From: an uncultured Clostridium sp.
GTDB lineage: Bacteria; Bacillota; Clostridia; Lachnospirales; Lachnospiraceae
Assembly (NCBI GenBank): GCA_900555045.1
Contig: USJW01000034.1
Span: forward strand, 1 to 41,076
Direction: 5' to 3'
Length of the DNA: 41,076 bases
Shown: positions 1 to 8,320 of the stretch, piece after piece
Position numbering within the stretch: position 1 is the stretch's first letter
Layout of the letters: every line of letters begins with the position of its first letter
Notes under the pieces: generated by a model
Databases searched by the model: none
Seen by the model: only the letters and a program-made list of their open reading frames with translations
Told to the model about the DNA's origin: nothing
Translations under genes and position numbers: made by a program

Positions 1-43
1 GGAATTTTTTGCGGAATTGATTCGCCTGCGGCTTTCTAAATAA
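1..43 (+). CDS. 3' end of an upstream coding region (partial)
   Basis: The second frame reads EFFAELIRLRLSK and then TAA, an amphipathic, charged tail that looks like a real protein C-terminus cut by the window edge. Too little is visible to name a family. The other two frames give less protein-like tails. It lies 71 bases upstream of the ammonia-lyase gene and could share its transcript. Confidence 0.35.
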   Translation, partial: EFFAELIRLRLSK

Positions 44-114
44 TAATGGGGACTGTAAAGTCCATTCCCATTCGACTTGGCCAATTTATTTTATGAAGAA
101 GGGAAAAATAAAAC

Positions 115-1320
115 ATGAATGAAAGCATAAAAGCTGTGCATTATGATCAAGGTCAAAGGAGTGGCAAATGTTCCATAAAACGCTTCGGTTTAGAGCATGC
201 CAAAAAAATACACGCTTTTCACATGAGTTTTCCAGAATATTCGGTTACGCCACTAGCAGATTTAAAGAATCTGGCACAGACGCTTAAGGTTGCCAGCATA
301 CATGTAAAAGACGAAAGCTATCGTTTTGGACTCAATGCCTTTAAAGTTCTGGGGGGAAGCTATTGTATCGGAAGTTATATAGCCAGTGTGCTGGATGAAG
401 ACATGGATGAATTAACCTACGATAAGATTACCTCCAGCCAAGTTAAAAATAAGCTCGGGGATCTGACGTTTGTGACAGCCACAGACGGAAATCATGGAAG
501 GGGAATTGCCTGGACAGCCAATCGCCTCGGGCAGAAGAGTGTTGTTTACATGCCAAAAGGAAGTTCTCTTGAGCGCTTAAATAATATTAAGGCTCTTGGG
601 GCACAGGCATCCATTACCGACCTGAACTATGATGATGCGGTCCGTCTTGCAAATGAGATGGCTGAGAAACATGGCTGGATTATGGTACAGGATACAGCCT
701 GGGAGGGGTATGAGTTGATTCCCGGCTGGATCATGGAGGGATATACAACCATGGCATATGAAGTGTACGAGCAAATGAAGGAACGGCCAACCCATATTTT
801 TCTTCAGGCCGGGGTAGGGGCTATGTCTGGTGCGATTGCCGGTTTCTTTGCAGATCTTTATAAAGGAGAGGAGAAGCCAATCATTACCATTGTAGAACCC
901 AACAAGGCGGATTGTATTTACAGAACCGCTAAAGCGGATGACGGGATGATTCATACAGTAACCGGAAGCATGAACACGATTATGGCAGGACTGGCTTGCG
1001 GGGAACCATGTACGATTGGGTGGAACGTACTCAGGGATTATGCGGACAACTTTGTTTCCATGCCCGATTACGTTGCCGCAAAAGGGATGAGGATTTTAGG
1101 CAACCCCGCAGGGGATGACCCTAAAGTGGTATCTGGAGAAAGCGGTGCAGCCACACTGGGATTTGTGACAGAGGTGTTGCAGAATGAAAGCTTGGATTGG
1201 CTCAGAGAACAGCTTAAGCTGGATTCGAAATCCCGGATATTATGTTTTTCCACAGAAGGGGATACGGATCGCAGCAATTATAGAAAAATTGTTTGGGATG
1301 GGTATTATCCCAGTTTTTGA
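115..1320 (+). CDS. dpaL: Diaminopropionate ammonia-lyase
   Basis: PLP-dependent fold-type II lyase that breaks 2,3-diaminopropionate into pyruvate and two ammonia, a cytoplasmic catabolic step. The 401 residues match the family length (E. coli YgeX is about 400). The PLP lysine is K77 in FGLNAFKVLGG, the TDGNHGRG motif follows near 123-130, and the Gly-rich phosphate loop GVGAMSG lies at 232-238. D124 and D193 (in VQDTAW) are plausible counterparts of the two catalytic aspartates known from E. coli. An AAGGG ribosome-binding site precedes the ATG. Codon use is clearly AT-richer than in neighbouring genes, so recent acquisition is possible. Threonine dehydratase paralogs are the main alternative, but the N-terminus fits dpaL better. 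Confidence 0.9.
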   Translation: MNESIKAVHYDQGQRSGKCSIKRFGLEHAKKIHAFHMSFPEYSVTPLADLKNLAQTLKVASIHVKDESYRFGLNAFKVLGGSYCIGSYIASVLDEDMDELTYDKITSSQVKNKLGDLTFVTATDGNHGRGIAWTANRLGQKSVVYMPKGSSLERLNNIKALGAQASITDLNYDDAVRLANEMAEKHGWIMVQDTAWEGYELIPGWIMEGYTTMAYEVYEQMKERPTHIFLQAGVGAMSGAIAGFFADLYKGEEKPIITIVEPNKADCIYRTAKADDGMIHTVTGSMNTIMAGLACGEPCTIGWNVLRDYADNFVSMPDYVAAKGMRILGNPAGDDPKVVSGESGAATLGFVTEVLQNESLDWLREQLKLDSKSRILCFSTEGDTDRSNYRKIVWDGYYPSF

Positions 1321-1381
1321 GGCAGGATTCTTTTCTAATTCAAGGTTTTCCGCTTTTGCACCCTAACCATATACAACCAGA

Positions 1382-1410
1382 AAACCAGCCGTCAACAATC
1401 CGGCTGGTTT
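1382..1410. terminator. Hairpin between convergent dpaL and M42 genes
   Basis: A perfect 10-bp stem, AAACCAGCCG (1382-1391) and CGGCTGGTTT (1401-1410), with a 9-base loop. The plus-strand tail is only moderately pyrimidine-rich. It sits between two convergent genes, so it probably serves as a terminator for one or both. Confidence 0.55.
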
Positions 1411-1429
1411 CCTCCATTCCATATTCAAC

Positions 1430-2521
1430 CTAAAAACTCTTAATGATTTCCTCATTCATAGATTTCACCACCGCAACCGCCAGGTTCACGGTCGCCTCAA
1501 AGTCGTAGTAGGAGGTGATTCCGAAGTGGGAGTGGATGTAGCGGACCGGCACCCCGACCACGATCACCGGGATTCCGTCCAGTGCGGTGTTGACCATTGC
1601 GCCGTTGTTTCCGCCGCCCTCGCGCACGGAGGCCTGGATGGCCAGCCCCTGCTGCTCGGCTAAGTCCAGGGTGTAGCGCTGGAATCTGGGGCTGCAGATG
1701 ATGGATTTGTCCATGAAACGGATCATGGGGCCCTTCTTTAAGGCGGTCTGGATGGCGTAGGGCTCGGTGAAGGTGTCGTCCGCCGGGCAGCCCTCGAAGC
1801 AGATGGCGATCTGGGGCTGAACCTTGTTCACAGCAACCTTGATGCCGCGCTCGCCCACCTCCTCCTGGGAGGAGAGAACGCCCACCACGTCCACATCCAG
1901 CTCCTCGTCCTGAAGCCGGTGGAGAGTTTCGATCAGGGCGGCGCAGCCGATCCGGCAGTCGAAGCCCTTGCCGATACAGATATCGCGCTCCTCGTCGTAC
2001 TGGAACTGCACGTCGGAGACGATGGGCTCGCCGATGCGGATCTTGAACACGTTCTGCGCTTCCTCGGCGCTGGTGGCGCCCACGTCGATGATGTAGTCTG
2101 AGATGGCGGGGGCGGTGGTCTGGCTGCGCTCAGCAGCGCTCTTAAAATGAACCGGCTTGGAGGCGATTACGCCCGGCAGGTAGCGGCCCTCGGCGTTTCT
2201 GACCAGCACCTTGGAGGAGGGCAGGCTGTCCATGTTCCAGCCGCCGAGGGACACAAAGCGCAGGGTCCCATTGGGGCGGATGGAGTGAACCATGAAGCCC
2301 ACCTCGTCGCAGTGGGCGTCCAGCATAAATACCGGGCGTCCGCCTGTGGTTTTGTTCGGGCGGATGTAGATGTTGCGGAGACAGTCGTCGGTCACCTCGG
2401 CGATATCACTGCAGTGCTTTTTCGCCACGTCGAAAACAGCGTCTTCAAAGCCGGAGGGGCCGAAGGCGTTGGAGAGATCGGCGATCAATTCCAGGCTTTT
2501 GGGGTTGATGTTTGTGTTCAT
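1430..2521 (-). CDS. M42-family metallo-aminopeptidase
   Basis: Cytosolic, binuclear metal aminopeptidase (glutamyl/leucyl aminopeptidase, YsdC/FrvX-like). At 363 residues it has the usual family length. Metal-site motifs are visible: DAHCDEVGF around residues 68-76 (first His ligand H70), the catalytic-glutamate motif SSQEEVGERG in the middle, FEGCPADDTF, and the late ligand motif IHSHFGITS near the C-terminus. The ATG at 2519-2521 is preceded by AGGAGA at good spacing. It is transcribed alone from its own promoter and ends at the hairpin shared with dpaL. Some M42 proteins are annotated as endoglucanases, which is unlikely here. Confidence 0.9.
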   Translation of the reverse strand: MNTNINPKSLELIADLSNAFGPSGFEDAVFDVAKKHCSDIAEVTDDCLRNIYIRPNKTTGGRPVFMLDAHCDEVGFMVHSIRPNGTLRFVSLGGWNMDSLPSSKVLVRNAEGRYLPGVIASKPVHFKSAAERSQTTAPAISDYIIDVGATSAEEAQNVFKIRIGEPIVSDVQFQYDEERDICIGKGFDCRIGCAALIETLHRLQDEELDVDVVGVLSSQEEVGERGIKVAVNKVQPQIAICFEGCPADDTFTEPYAIQTALKKGPMIRFMDKSIICSPRFQRYTLDLAEQQGLAIQASVREGGGNNGAMVNTALDGIPVIVVGVPVRYIHSHFGITSYYDFEATVNLAVAVVKSMNEEIIKSF

Positions 2522-2609
2522 AAGAGTTCTCCTGTCTGCTGTATAGTTTGGCGCCTCCGCCGGTCCGGCCGGAGGGCGGGCGCTGTGTTGAGAATCAATA
2601 TCAGGTCAT

Positions 2610-2627
2610 GGGAAACATATGTTCCCC
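2610..2627. promoter_or_regulatory. Imperfect palindrome at the M42 transcription start
   Basis: GGGAAACAT (2610-2618) is followed directly by ATGTTCCCC (2619-2627), an 18-bp palindrome with 8 of 9 positions paired. It begins about 7 bases downstream of the -10 box, where a repressor could block transcription. The regulator is unknown. Confidence 0.45.
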
Positions 2628-2633
2628 TACACG

Positions 2634-2662
2634 AGTATAATTCCATTTCCGGCGATTGTCAA
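2634..2662 (-). promoter_or_regulatory. Sigma-A promoter of the M42 gene
   Basis: On the minus strand, TTGACA (2657-2662), a 17-base spacer and TATACT (2634-2639) form a near-consensus promoter directed at the M42 gene. Confidence 0.75.
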
Positions 2663-2694
2663 TAAGCGGGCGCGTCCCTTGCCCCATGCCCCGG

Positions 2695-3195
2695 TCATGC
2701 GAGTGACCGCAAGAATGCGTCTAACGTCCCCTTAGACACCATGATCCCGTCCCGGGAACCGATCACCTGGCCGTTGCACCGGTAGCTGGGCACAGCGCCA
2801 AAGGCCAGCTCTTCCCACGCCAGCTCATTGGCGCGCTCCAGCTCGGCGAGATAGCGCCCGTCCCAGAGCGCCTCCCGGAATGCCTTCGGATCCACGCTGC
2901 ACTGGGCGGCGTACGCGCTCAGGCGCTCAGGGTCCGAGATGTTCTCGCCGCGGTCAAACATGCCCCCGAAGACCAGAAGGTGGTATTTCATCAGGTCCCC
3001 GCCGTTGTCGCGGATGAAATACATGCCCTGGATGGCCAGGTCACTGTGCACGGAATATTCTTCCGGGCGGGGATGGGCCTCGCAGGGCTGCCACAGGACT
3101 TGAAGCTTCGGGTAATCGGGCAGCAGCTCCAGCAGGTTTTTGTGTCCCCGGTAACAGTAGGGGCAGGCGTAGTCAAAGAAAACTTCCAGTTGCAT
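2695..3195 (-). CDS. DsbA-family thioredoxin-like protein
   Basis: A 166-residue protein starting MQLEVFFDYACPYCYRG, the typical beginning of the DsbA/FrnE/2-hydroxychromene-carboxylate isomerase fold. The CPYC redox pair is C11 and C14. The late VPSY segment fits the cis-proline loop facing the active site. There is no signal peptide, so it acts in the cytoplasm. The ATG has AAAGGAG at good spacing. It lies 26 bases after the HAD phosphatase gene in the same direction, so the two probably form an operon. The substrate is unknown; a cytosolic disulfide or glutathione-type oxidoreductase is the safest call. Confidence 0.8.
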   Translation of the reverse strand: MQLEVFFDYACPYCYRGHKNLLELLPDYPKLQVLWQPCEAHPRPEEYSVHSDLAIQGMYFIRDNGGDLMKYHLLVFGGMFDRGENISDPERLSAYAAQCSVDPKAFREALWDGRYLAELERANELAWEELAFGAVPSYRCNGQVIGSRDGIMVSKGTLDAFLRSLA

Positions 3196-3221
3196 GACAT
3201 TTCTCCTTTCAGGCTAAATGG

Positions 3222-3995
3222 TCAGGTTTCCAACAGATATCCGATGCAGTCCGAGATGTGGTCGAACACCCGGGAGGCGGCCGCTCTCACCGTCTCGTTG
3301 CCCGTGGTGACGGAGAAGCCGCCAAACGCCCGGATCATGTCCAGGTCATTCATCTCGTCGCCGATCACGCACACACGGGCCTCCGGGTGAAGCCGCTTCA
3401 GCGCCCGGACCCCTTCCGTCTTGCTGACTCCGGGGGCTGTCACGTCGATGGCTCCGCCGTTGTAGTGAAAGTCCAGACGCCCTGCGTAGGCCTCGGTGAG
3501 ATAGCCGTAGAGGGCGGTTGAGTCCTCTGTATCGTAGCCGTGGATAAACAGGGAGATGATCTCCCCGTCCTGCTCCACCGACTCCCTGGAGTACTGCGGC
3601 AGCCCTTCCGTGTTGTGGGCCGGGGAGTTTACCAGAGACGGGTGCAGGTACAGGCGGCTGTGCCTGTGCAGGCTGGCGATGCCGTAGAGGGCCGTGCCGC
3701 GGCGCTCCAAATCCGCCAACAGCTCCAGGGCCAGCGGGCGTGCGATCGGTGTCTGGGAGAGTACGTTTAAGTCCCCGTCAAAGATGGCGGCTCCGGTATT
3801 GGCGATGATGAAATCCATCTTCATATCATAGCGGGCGAATTCCTGCTCCAGCATGCTGAGCGAGCGCCCGGTTACCAGGCCGAAATGTCCCCCGTGCTCC
3901 CGGAAAAGCCGGATTGCTTCCTTGTCCTCCGGGCGGATCGTGCCCTGCTTGAAGGTTCCGTCGTAGTCGGAGGCGAGATAGGTGGTCTGTTTCAT
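3222..3995 (-). CDS. HAD-superfamily (Cof-type) phosphatase
   Basis: A 257-residue HAD subfamily IIB hydrolase, probably acting on sugar phosphates or similar small phosphate esters in the cytoplasm. Motif I is ASDYDGTF with D10 and D12, motif II is LVTGRS, motif III is the lysine in SKTEGVRALK, and motif IV is GDEMNDLDM. A large cap domain lies between II and III. First gene of a two-gene leftward unit with the DsbA-like gene. Its likely -10 box is TATAAT at 4061-4066 on the minus strand. The exact substrate cannot be read from sequence. Confidence 0.85.
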   Translation of the reverse strand: MKQTTYLASDYDGTFKQGTIRPEDKEAIRLFREHGGHFGLVTGRSLSMLEQEFARYDMKMDFIIANTGAAIFDGDLNVLSQTPIARPLALELLADLERRGTALYGIASLHRHSRLYLHPSLVNSPAHNTEGLPQYSRESVEQDGEIISLFIHGYDTEDSTALYGYLTEAYAGRLDFHYNGGAIDVTAPGVSKTEGVRALKRLHPEARVCVIGDEMNDLDMIRAFGGFSVTTGNETVRAAASRVFDHISDCIGYLLET

Positions 3996-4060
3996 GTCTT
4001 GTCCTCGATTTCTATTTTAAAATCTCTGTTTCTGCGGATGGTTCAGTAATACGTTTCCTT

Positions 4061-4081
4061 ATTATACCACCCGGCCGGTGG
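4061..4081. promoter_or_regulatory. Divergent promoter region with inverted repeat
   Basis: On the minus strand, TATAAT (4061-4066) serves the HAD gene. Immediately upstream, inside the expected spacer, CCACC (4067-4071) and GGTGG (4077-4081) form a short inverted repeat. The weak -35 match (TTTTCA) suggests an assisted or regulated promoter. Confidence 0.4.
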
Positions 4082-4178
4082 AATGAAAAGAATACTTTTT
4101 TGCGGGAGGGCGAACACTATCTGGAAACCGCCTGCGACATGGGCGGACATTTATGATGGAAGTGGGAGAGTAAACCGG

Positions 4179-5804
4179 ATGCGTTTTTTGTGGGTGGAAG
4201 ATTTCGATAACGGAAGCGGGCGGAGCGAGGCGCTGAAGGCCAAGTGGCTTAAGTACTTTCGGCTGGGGGAGCCGGTGATCAGGGAGACTATGAGGGATGC
4301 GCTGGCGTATCTGGAGGACAGGGAACATTTCCGCGCGTTTGACGCGGTTCTGCTGGACATCCGGTTTCCCGTCGGCGGCGATGACCGCGCCGCAGAGCAG
4401 GTTTACCGGGACTATTTTTCGCAGATCATCACCCATGAGCTGTTTTTGCGCTACCGGGACTCCGGGTCCGGCATCCTTTTGTATCTGGCGCTGGTGATGC
4501 GCTACGGGTACAACCAGGAGCGCATCGCGTTCATCTCCGCCAACGTGGATGACAGGCGCCTGGAGGCGCTCGCTGCGATGAAGGGCCTTCTGGCTAAGAA
4601 ACGGATGGGAAAGCTCACAGAGAAGGATTTTGCGGAGTATGAGCGGCGGGCGAGAGAGCTGGCGCGCCTCTGTGACGCCCGGGCGAGGGAGTTGGCGCGC
4701 CTCTGTGACGCCCGTGTGGGAGAGGTCTCCCTGCGTGATACCATCCTGCGCCCCCTGACCCAGGTGACAGACCCCGAGGCCCAGATCGCCGGTCTTGAGG
4801 CGGCGGGCGTGAGGCTTCGGACGGTCTACGAGGCGGAGCCGGGCCAGAGGTTAAAGTACGTGACCGTGCGGCGCCAGTTTGAGGCGTTGGGGCTGGTGAT
4901 TCCGGACGCGTTCGAGAAGCCGGGCGCCGGTTCGTCCGGCGGGCAGGAGGGCCACTGGCTGTTCGAGGAGTGGAAGGCTTTGGCCGACACGCCGTATTAC
5001 CGCTTTCGCGCCGGCGCCATCGAGATGTGTGAGATTTTGAGGCGGAACCCCAGAACGGCGGAGCTGGGGGCGGGCCCGGCCGCCGCGCTTTTGAAGCGGC
5101 TTTGCGCGTTTCTGCCGGACCTGCCGGTGGGGGCGACAGCCGGGGATGTGAGGGAACAGCTGCTAAACTTTGTCCGGGAGGCGGTCCGGCCTGCGGAGCG
5201 GATTCCATCGCCGGTGAGGCGGCGGAAGGACGACAGCGCCGGTCGGTTCGCGTGCAGGTCGGTGGTCAAGATCGCGCGGAACTGGATCTCACACCAGGGG
5301 GTCGCCGGGGTGACAAAGGAGCCGTTCACGGAGCCGCCGGAGTGTGCGGTGTCCTTTTTGTTCGTCACCGCCATGCGGGCATTTTTCCGGGTGGATCTGC
5401 TGCCGGAGGAGGAAGGGGCGCGCTACCGTGAACATGAGGAGGAGCTGCTTAAGTTTGTGGGGGAGTCCCGGGAGCTTCCGGGGGTTGAGAAACGAAATGA
5501 CCTGTTAAAAAACAGCTTTAAGCGTCTGCTCTTAAAGAACCGGGCGTGCTTTGCCGGGGGAGGCAGCACGGAGGAGACGTCCGTCTATCAGCTGGTGTCC
5601 GGAATCGGCCATCAGAAGAGCACGGCGCGGGATACGGTGTCCCTTGACGAGATCGTCCAGCTTTTCTGGCACGCCGCTTTCGAGGGGCAGAGAGCGGGCG
5701 GGACGGGGCTTAAAGACCCGGCGTTTTCCGGGGACATGCTCCGGCTGCTTGGGCGGACCTACGGGCGCGCCTGGGTTCACAATCAATATGCGGTGGGGGA
5801 TTGA
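4179..5804 (+). CDS. Unrecognised protein with a receiver-like N-terminal domain
   Basis: I do not recognise the family. The ATG at 4179 is chosen because GGGAGAG lies 8 bases upstream; an ATG at 4083 would add 32 residues that do not look conserved. The 541-residue product begins MRFLWVEDF with an acidic pair (E7, D8), followed by FDAVLLDIRFP, where D60 could be a phospho-acceptor, and later IAFISANVDD near residue 130. This is the order of strands 1, 3 and 4 of a response-regulator receiver, but with a long insertion between the last two. An Arg/Ala-rich helix contains an exact 11-residue duplication (157-178). The remaining 360 residues are soluble, charged and without a motif I can name; no DNA-binding helix-turn-helix or histidine kinase module is evident. 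It is likely transcribed alone, upstream of spoVT. Confidence 0.7.
   Translation: MRFLWVEDFDNGSGRSEALKAKWLKYFRLGEPVIRETMRDALAYLEDREHFRAFDAVLLDIRFPVGGDDRAAEQVYRDYFSQIITHELFLRYRDSGSGILLYLALVMRYGYNQERIAFISANVDDRRLEALAAMKGLLAKKRMGKLTEKDFAEYERRARELARLCDARARELARLCDARVGEVSLRDTILRPLTQVTDPEAQIAGLEAAGVRLRTVYEAEPGQRLKYVTVRRQFEALGLVIPDAFEKPGAGSSGGQEGHWLFEEWKALADTPYYRFRAGAIEMCEILRRNPRTAELGAGPAAALLKRLCAFLPDLPVGATAGDVREQLLNFVREAVRPAERIPSPVRRRKDDSAGRFACRSVVKIARNWISHQGVAGVTKEPFTEPPECAVSFLFVTAMRAFFRVDLLPEEEGARYREHEEELLKFVGESRELPGVEKRNDLLKNSFKRLLLKNRACFAGGGSTEETSVYQLVSGIGHQKSTARDTVSLDEIVQLFWHAAFEGQRAGGTGLKDPAFSGDMLRLLGRTYGRAWVHNQYAVGD
4647..4712 (+). repeat. 33-bp in-frame tandem duplication
   Basis: Two adjacent 33-bp units, 4647-4679 and 4680-4712, differ at two bases, both synonymous. 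Each encodes RARELARLCDA. The duplication keeps frame and lengthens an amphipathic, probably helical segment. Confidence 0.9.
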
Positions 5805-5887
5805 AGTTAAAAAAAGAGTATAAATTCCCACATTTAACAAATACTATTCCCAGATTCGGAAAGTACAGTAAATGGAGGAATTTTAAT

Positions 5888-6436
5888 ATGAAAGCTACAG
5901 GCATCGTTAGAAGAATTGATGATTTGGGGAGAGTGGTAATTCCTAAGGAGATCCGGCGCACACTGCGGTTGAGGGAGGGCACGCCTCTGGAGATATTCAC
6001 GGACAGGGAGGGGGAGATTATATTGAAGAAGTACTCCCCGATGGTGGAGCTGACCGCATTTGCAGGCCAGTACGCGGAGGCCATGGCCCAGTCCACCAAC
6101 CTGCTCGTGTGCATCACGGACCGTGACCAGATAATCGCGGTGGCCGGCGGCGCCAGGAAGGAGCTCCTCCAGAAGAATATCAGCCGCCAGCTGGAGAGCG
6201 CGATCAACGGCAGAACCGCGAGCAGCGCGGGCCGGGACGAGAAGGGCTACATCCCTCCCACGGATGAGGATTTAGAGGGGGTGACAGCCCAGGTGGTGGC
6301 GCCGATCATCTGCGAGGGCGACGCCATCGGGGCCGTGCTGATCATGAGCCGGGAGCCCCGGGCGAAGTTCGGGGACATGGAGATGAAGCTGGCCACCACG
6401 GCGGCGGGATTCTTAGGCCGCCAGATGGAGAGCTGA
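5888..6436 (+). CDS. spoVT: Stage V sporulation protein T
   Basis: Forespore transcription regulator of the AbrB/SpoVT superfamily. The 182 residues (B. subtilis SpoVT is 178) start MKATGIVRRIDDLGRVVIPK, the classical AbrB swapped-hairpin DNA-binding domain (1-50), followed by a GAF-like C-terminal domain (about 55-182) with the VVAPI.CEGDAIGAVLIMS signature. The ATG at 5888 has GGAGGA 7 bases upstream; the open frame runs 29 codons further upstream but without a ribosome-binding site. In Bacillus it is made under sigma-G in the forespore; I could not see a convincing sigma-G promoter here. The last 24 bases overlap the 3' end of the convergent DUF885 gene. Confidence 0.93.
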   Translation: MKATGIVRRIDDLGRVVIPKEIRRTLRLREGTPLEIFTDREGEIILKKYSPMVELTAFAGQYAEAMAQSTNLLVCITDRDQIIAVAGGARKELLQKNISRQLESAINGRTASSAGRDEKGYIPPTDEDLEGVTAQVVAPIICEGDAIGAVLIMSREPRAKFGDMEMKLATTAAGFLGRQMES

Positions 6437-8320
6437 CCATGTGGGAACCGCGGGCGGGATACCGGCGATCGCCGGTGCCTGGCCGCCCCCCGCAAGCCAG
6501 GCCTTAAAGTACCCCCGGATGACCGTAAAGGGCGCGGGGCCGATGTTCAGCAGAAAGGTGTTGAAGGCCAGATCCGAGTACTGGGCGCCCAGCTGCTTGA
6601 CGGCCTCCTGGCGCATGTTCACGATCTCCAGGTAACCTACATAGTATTCCAGGTAGTTGGCCGGGTTCTCCGCCACGTCCTGGTAGATGGTGGCGACGAT
6701 GGAGGAGTCATTGATCTGAAAGTACTGCTTTAGGTATTCCTCCACCTTCGCCAGATCCCAGCCCTCATAGTGGATGTTAATGTCCAGCATGGCGTACAGT
6801 GCCAGGGTGAAGGCGTTGTTGTGCTGTAAGAGCTGGCCCAGCTCCTTGCCGAGGCCGTTGTCCAGGCCGTAGGAGTAGTACTCCACATAGGTGGCCCAGC
6901 CCTCGCTGTAGCTGGTGAAGCTGAGGAGCTTTCTCAGCTCACAGGTGTTATGCTTATTGAAGTATTGGGTCTGGTACATGTGTCCGGGGTAACCCTCGTG
7001 GGCCAGGGTGGAGTACAGGTTTTTGCTGGCGCTGGTGCTGCCGCCGTTGATGTAGATGCTGTTGTCCTCTGGACGGTCTAAGGGGACGGTCAGGTAGAAG
7101 GCGGGGCTTAAGGTGGCCTCCAACGCCTTGGGCACCGGCTTGATGGTGTAGGAGCAGTCGTCGATGGGGGGAAAGTCGCGGGTGCACTGGGCCTTTAAGT
7201 CCTCCAGAATCTGGTTGGGATCAGTCAGCCGGAAGGAGTAGGCGTACATCTGGTCCGCCAGGGACGGATCTTCGGTCAGAAGGGCGTCCATGGCCTTTAA
7301 ATCCTTTAACATCTGTGCGCCCATGGCGCTCTTTAAGGCGTCGATGGTGGGGTAGGAGGTGCCGGTGCACGCGTTCACCAGGTACTCGTAGTAGCGCTTC
7401 CCCTCCGGCAGGTAACAGAGCCCCTTCTCATTGCCCCCTGTGCCTTTTAGCTGGGTGAGGCCGTCGATCAGGAGCTTGTAGGCGGGCACAAAGTGCTCGT
7501 TGATGGCCTGGCGGTTCTGCTCCAGGTAGGCGTTCTTTTCCTCGTCGGTGAGGCCGGGAACACCCTCTAAGCGGGAGGCAAAGGTGTCCGCCATGAAGCT
7601 GTGGTCCGCGTCCAGAAGATAGGCGTTGCAGGACGTGAGGATGCGGTCGATGGCCGGGTCGCCCAGGCCCAGGCTCGCCTGGGTCTTCTGCCGCTCGAAG
7701 GCCACGATCTCCCCGTAGTAGCTGTCGATGGTGGACAGAAGCTTCAGGTAGTCGTCCACGTCCCTGCGGGTGTAGAACGCGTACTCGGACAGGAGGATCG
7801 GCAGCTGCGCCTGGATCCCCAGGGAGGAGGACAGGGGCTGGTCGTACAGCTCCAGGCCCTTGGAGGAGAGCTGGGTGTCCAGATACTGGTCCAGAATCCG
7901 GTAGGTGAGCAGCTGGTCCTGGCGCAGGAAGCGGCTGTCCACGGCCTGCAGCCTGAGCTTTAGCGCCTCCGTCTCCTCCATGGCCTTCTGGCTCTGCTCG
8001 GCCGAGATCCCGCCGAAGGTGATGGGGTAATCCGTGATTCCGTAGGCCGCCGGATCCGCCAGCGTGTAGTGGAGCGTGATCAGGCTGCCGTCCACCTCGT
8101 CCAGAAACAGCTCCTTCATCATCCGGTCGAAGTCCGCCTGGGCGGTCATGGTTCCCGCCTCGTAGTGCTCGAATATTTGGCCGCCTGGATGGTCGGCGCC
8201 CTGCGGGCGGGCGGCGTCGCTGGCCTCCCCGCCGTCCCCGGCAAGGCAGCCGGTGATGAGCGCGGCGGTCAAAAACACAGGGAGCAGAAATCGGAAAAAT
8301 CGTGCTGGGTTGTGATGCAT
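6413..8320 (-). CDS. DUF885-family lipoprotein, putative zinc peptidase
   Basis: A 635-residue protein with a lipoprotein signal: basic start, hydrophobic stretch, and lipobox LITGC with C25 as the lipidated cysteine. The body has the DUF885 pattern, including the metal-binding motif HEGYPGH (H441 to H447), a thermolysin-like variant, then YSEGWATYVEYYS downstream, which probably supplies the third ligand. It is therefore likely an extracytoplasmic membrane-anchored metallopeptidase or carboxypeptidase; the substrate is unknown. GGAGG lies 12 bases before the ATG, slightly long. It runs toward spoVT and overlaps its stop by 24 bases. Divergent from metG across a 491-base gap. Confidence 0.85.
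   Translation of the reverse strand: MHHNPARFFRFLLPVFLTAALITGCLAGDGGEASDAARPQGADHPGGQIFEHYEAGTMTAQADFDRMMKELFLDEVDGSLITLHYTLADPAAYGITDYPITFGGISAEQSQKAMEETEALKLRLQAVDSRFLRQDQLLTYRILDQYLDTQLSSKGLELYDQPLSSSLGIQAQLPILLSEYAFYTRRDVDDYLKLLSTIDSYYGEIVAFERQKTQASLGLGDPAIDRILTSCNAYLLDADHSFMADTFASRLEGVPGLTDEEKNAYLEQNRQAINEHFVPAYKLLIDGLTQLKGTGGNEKGLCYLPEGKRYYEYLVNACTGTSYPTIDALKSAMGAQMLKDLKAMDALLTEDPSLADQMYAYSFRLTDPNQILEDLKAQCTRDFPPIDDCSYTIKPVPKALEATLSPAFYLTVPLDRPEDNSIYINGGSTSASKNLYSTLAHEGYPGHMYQTQYFNKHNTCELRKLLSFTSYSEGWATYVEYYSYGLDNGLGKELGQLLQHNNAFTLALYAMLDINIHYEGWDLAKVEEYLKQYFQINDSSIVATIYQDVAENPANYLEYYVGYLEIVNMRQEAVKQLGAQYSDLAFNTFLLNIGPAPFTVIRGYFKAWLAGGGQAPAIAGIPPAVPTWSALHLAA

Noticed and set aside
4615..5208. 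Long minus-strand frames inside the unknown gene
   Set aside because: Pro/Arg/Ala-rich shadow frames of a GC-rich gene, without ribosome-binding sites or recognisable motifs.
5805..5887. Sigma-G promoter before spoVT
   Set aside because: Candidate boxes around GTATA and CATTTAA have wrong spacing; no convincing pair was found.
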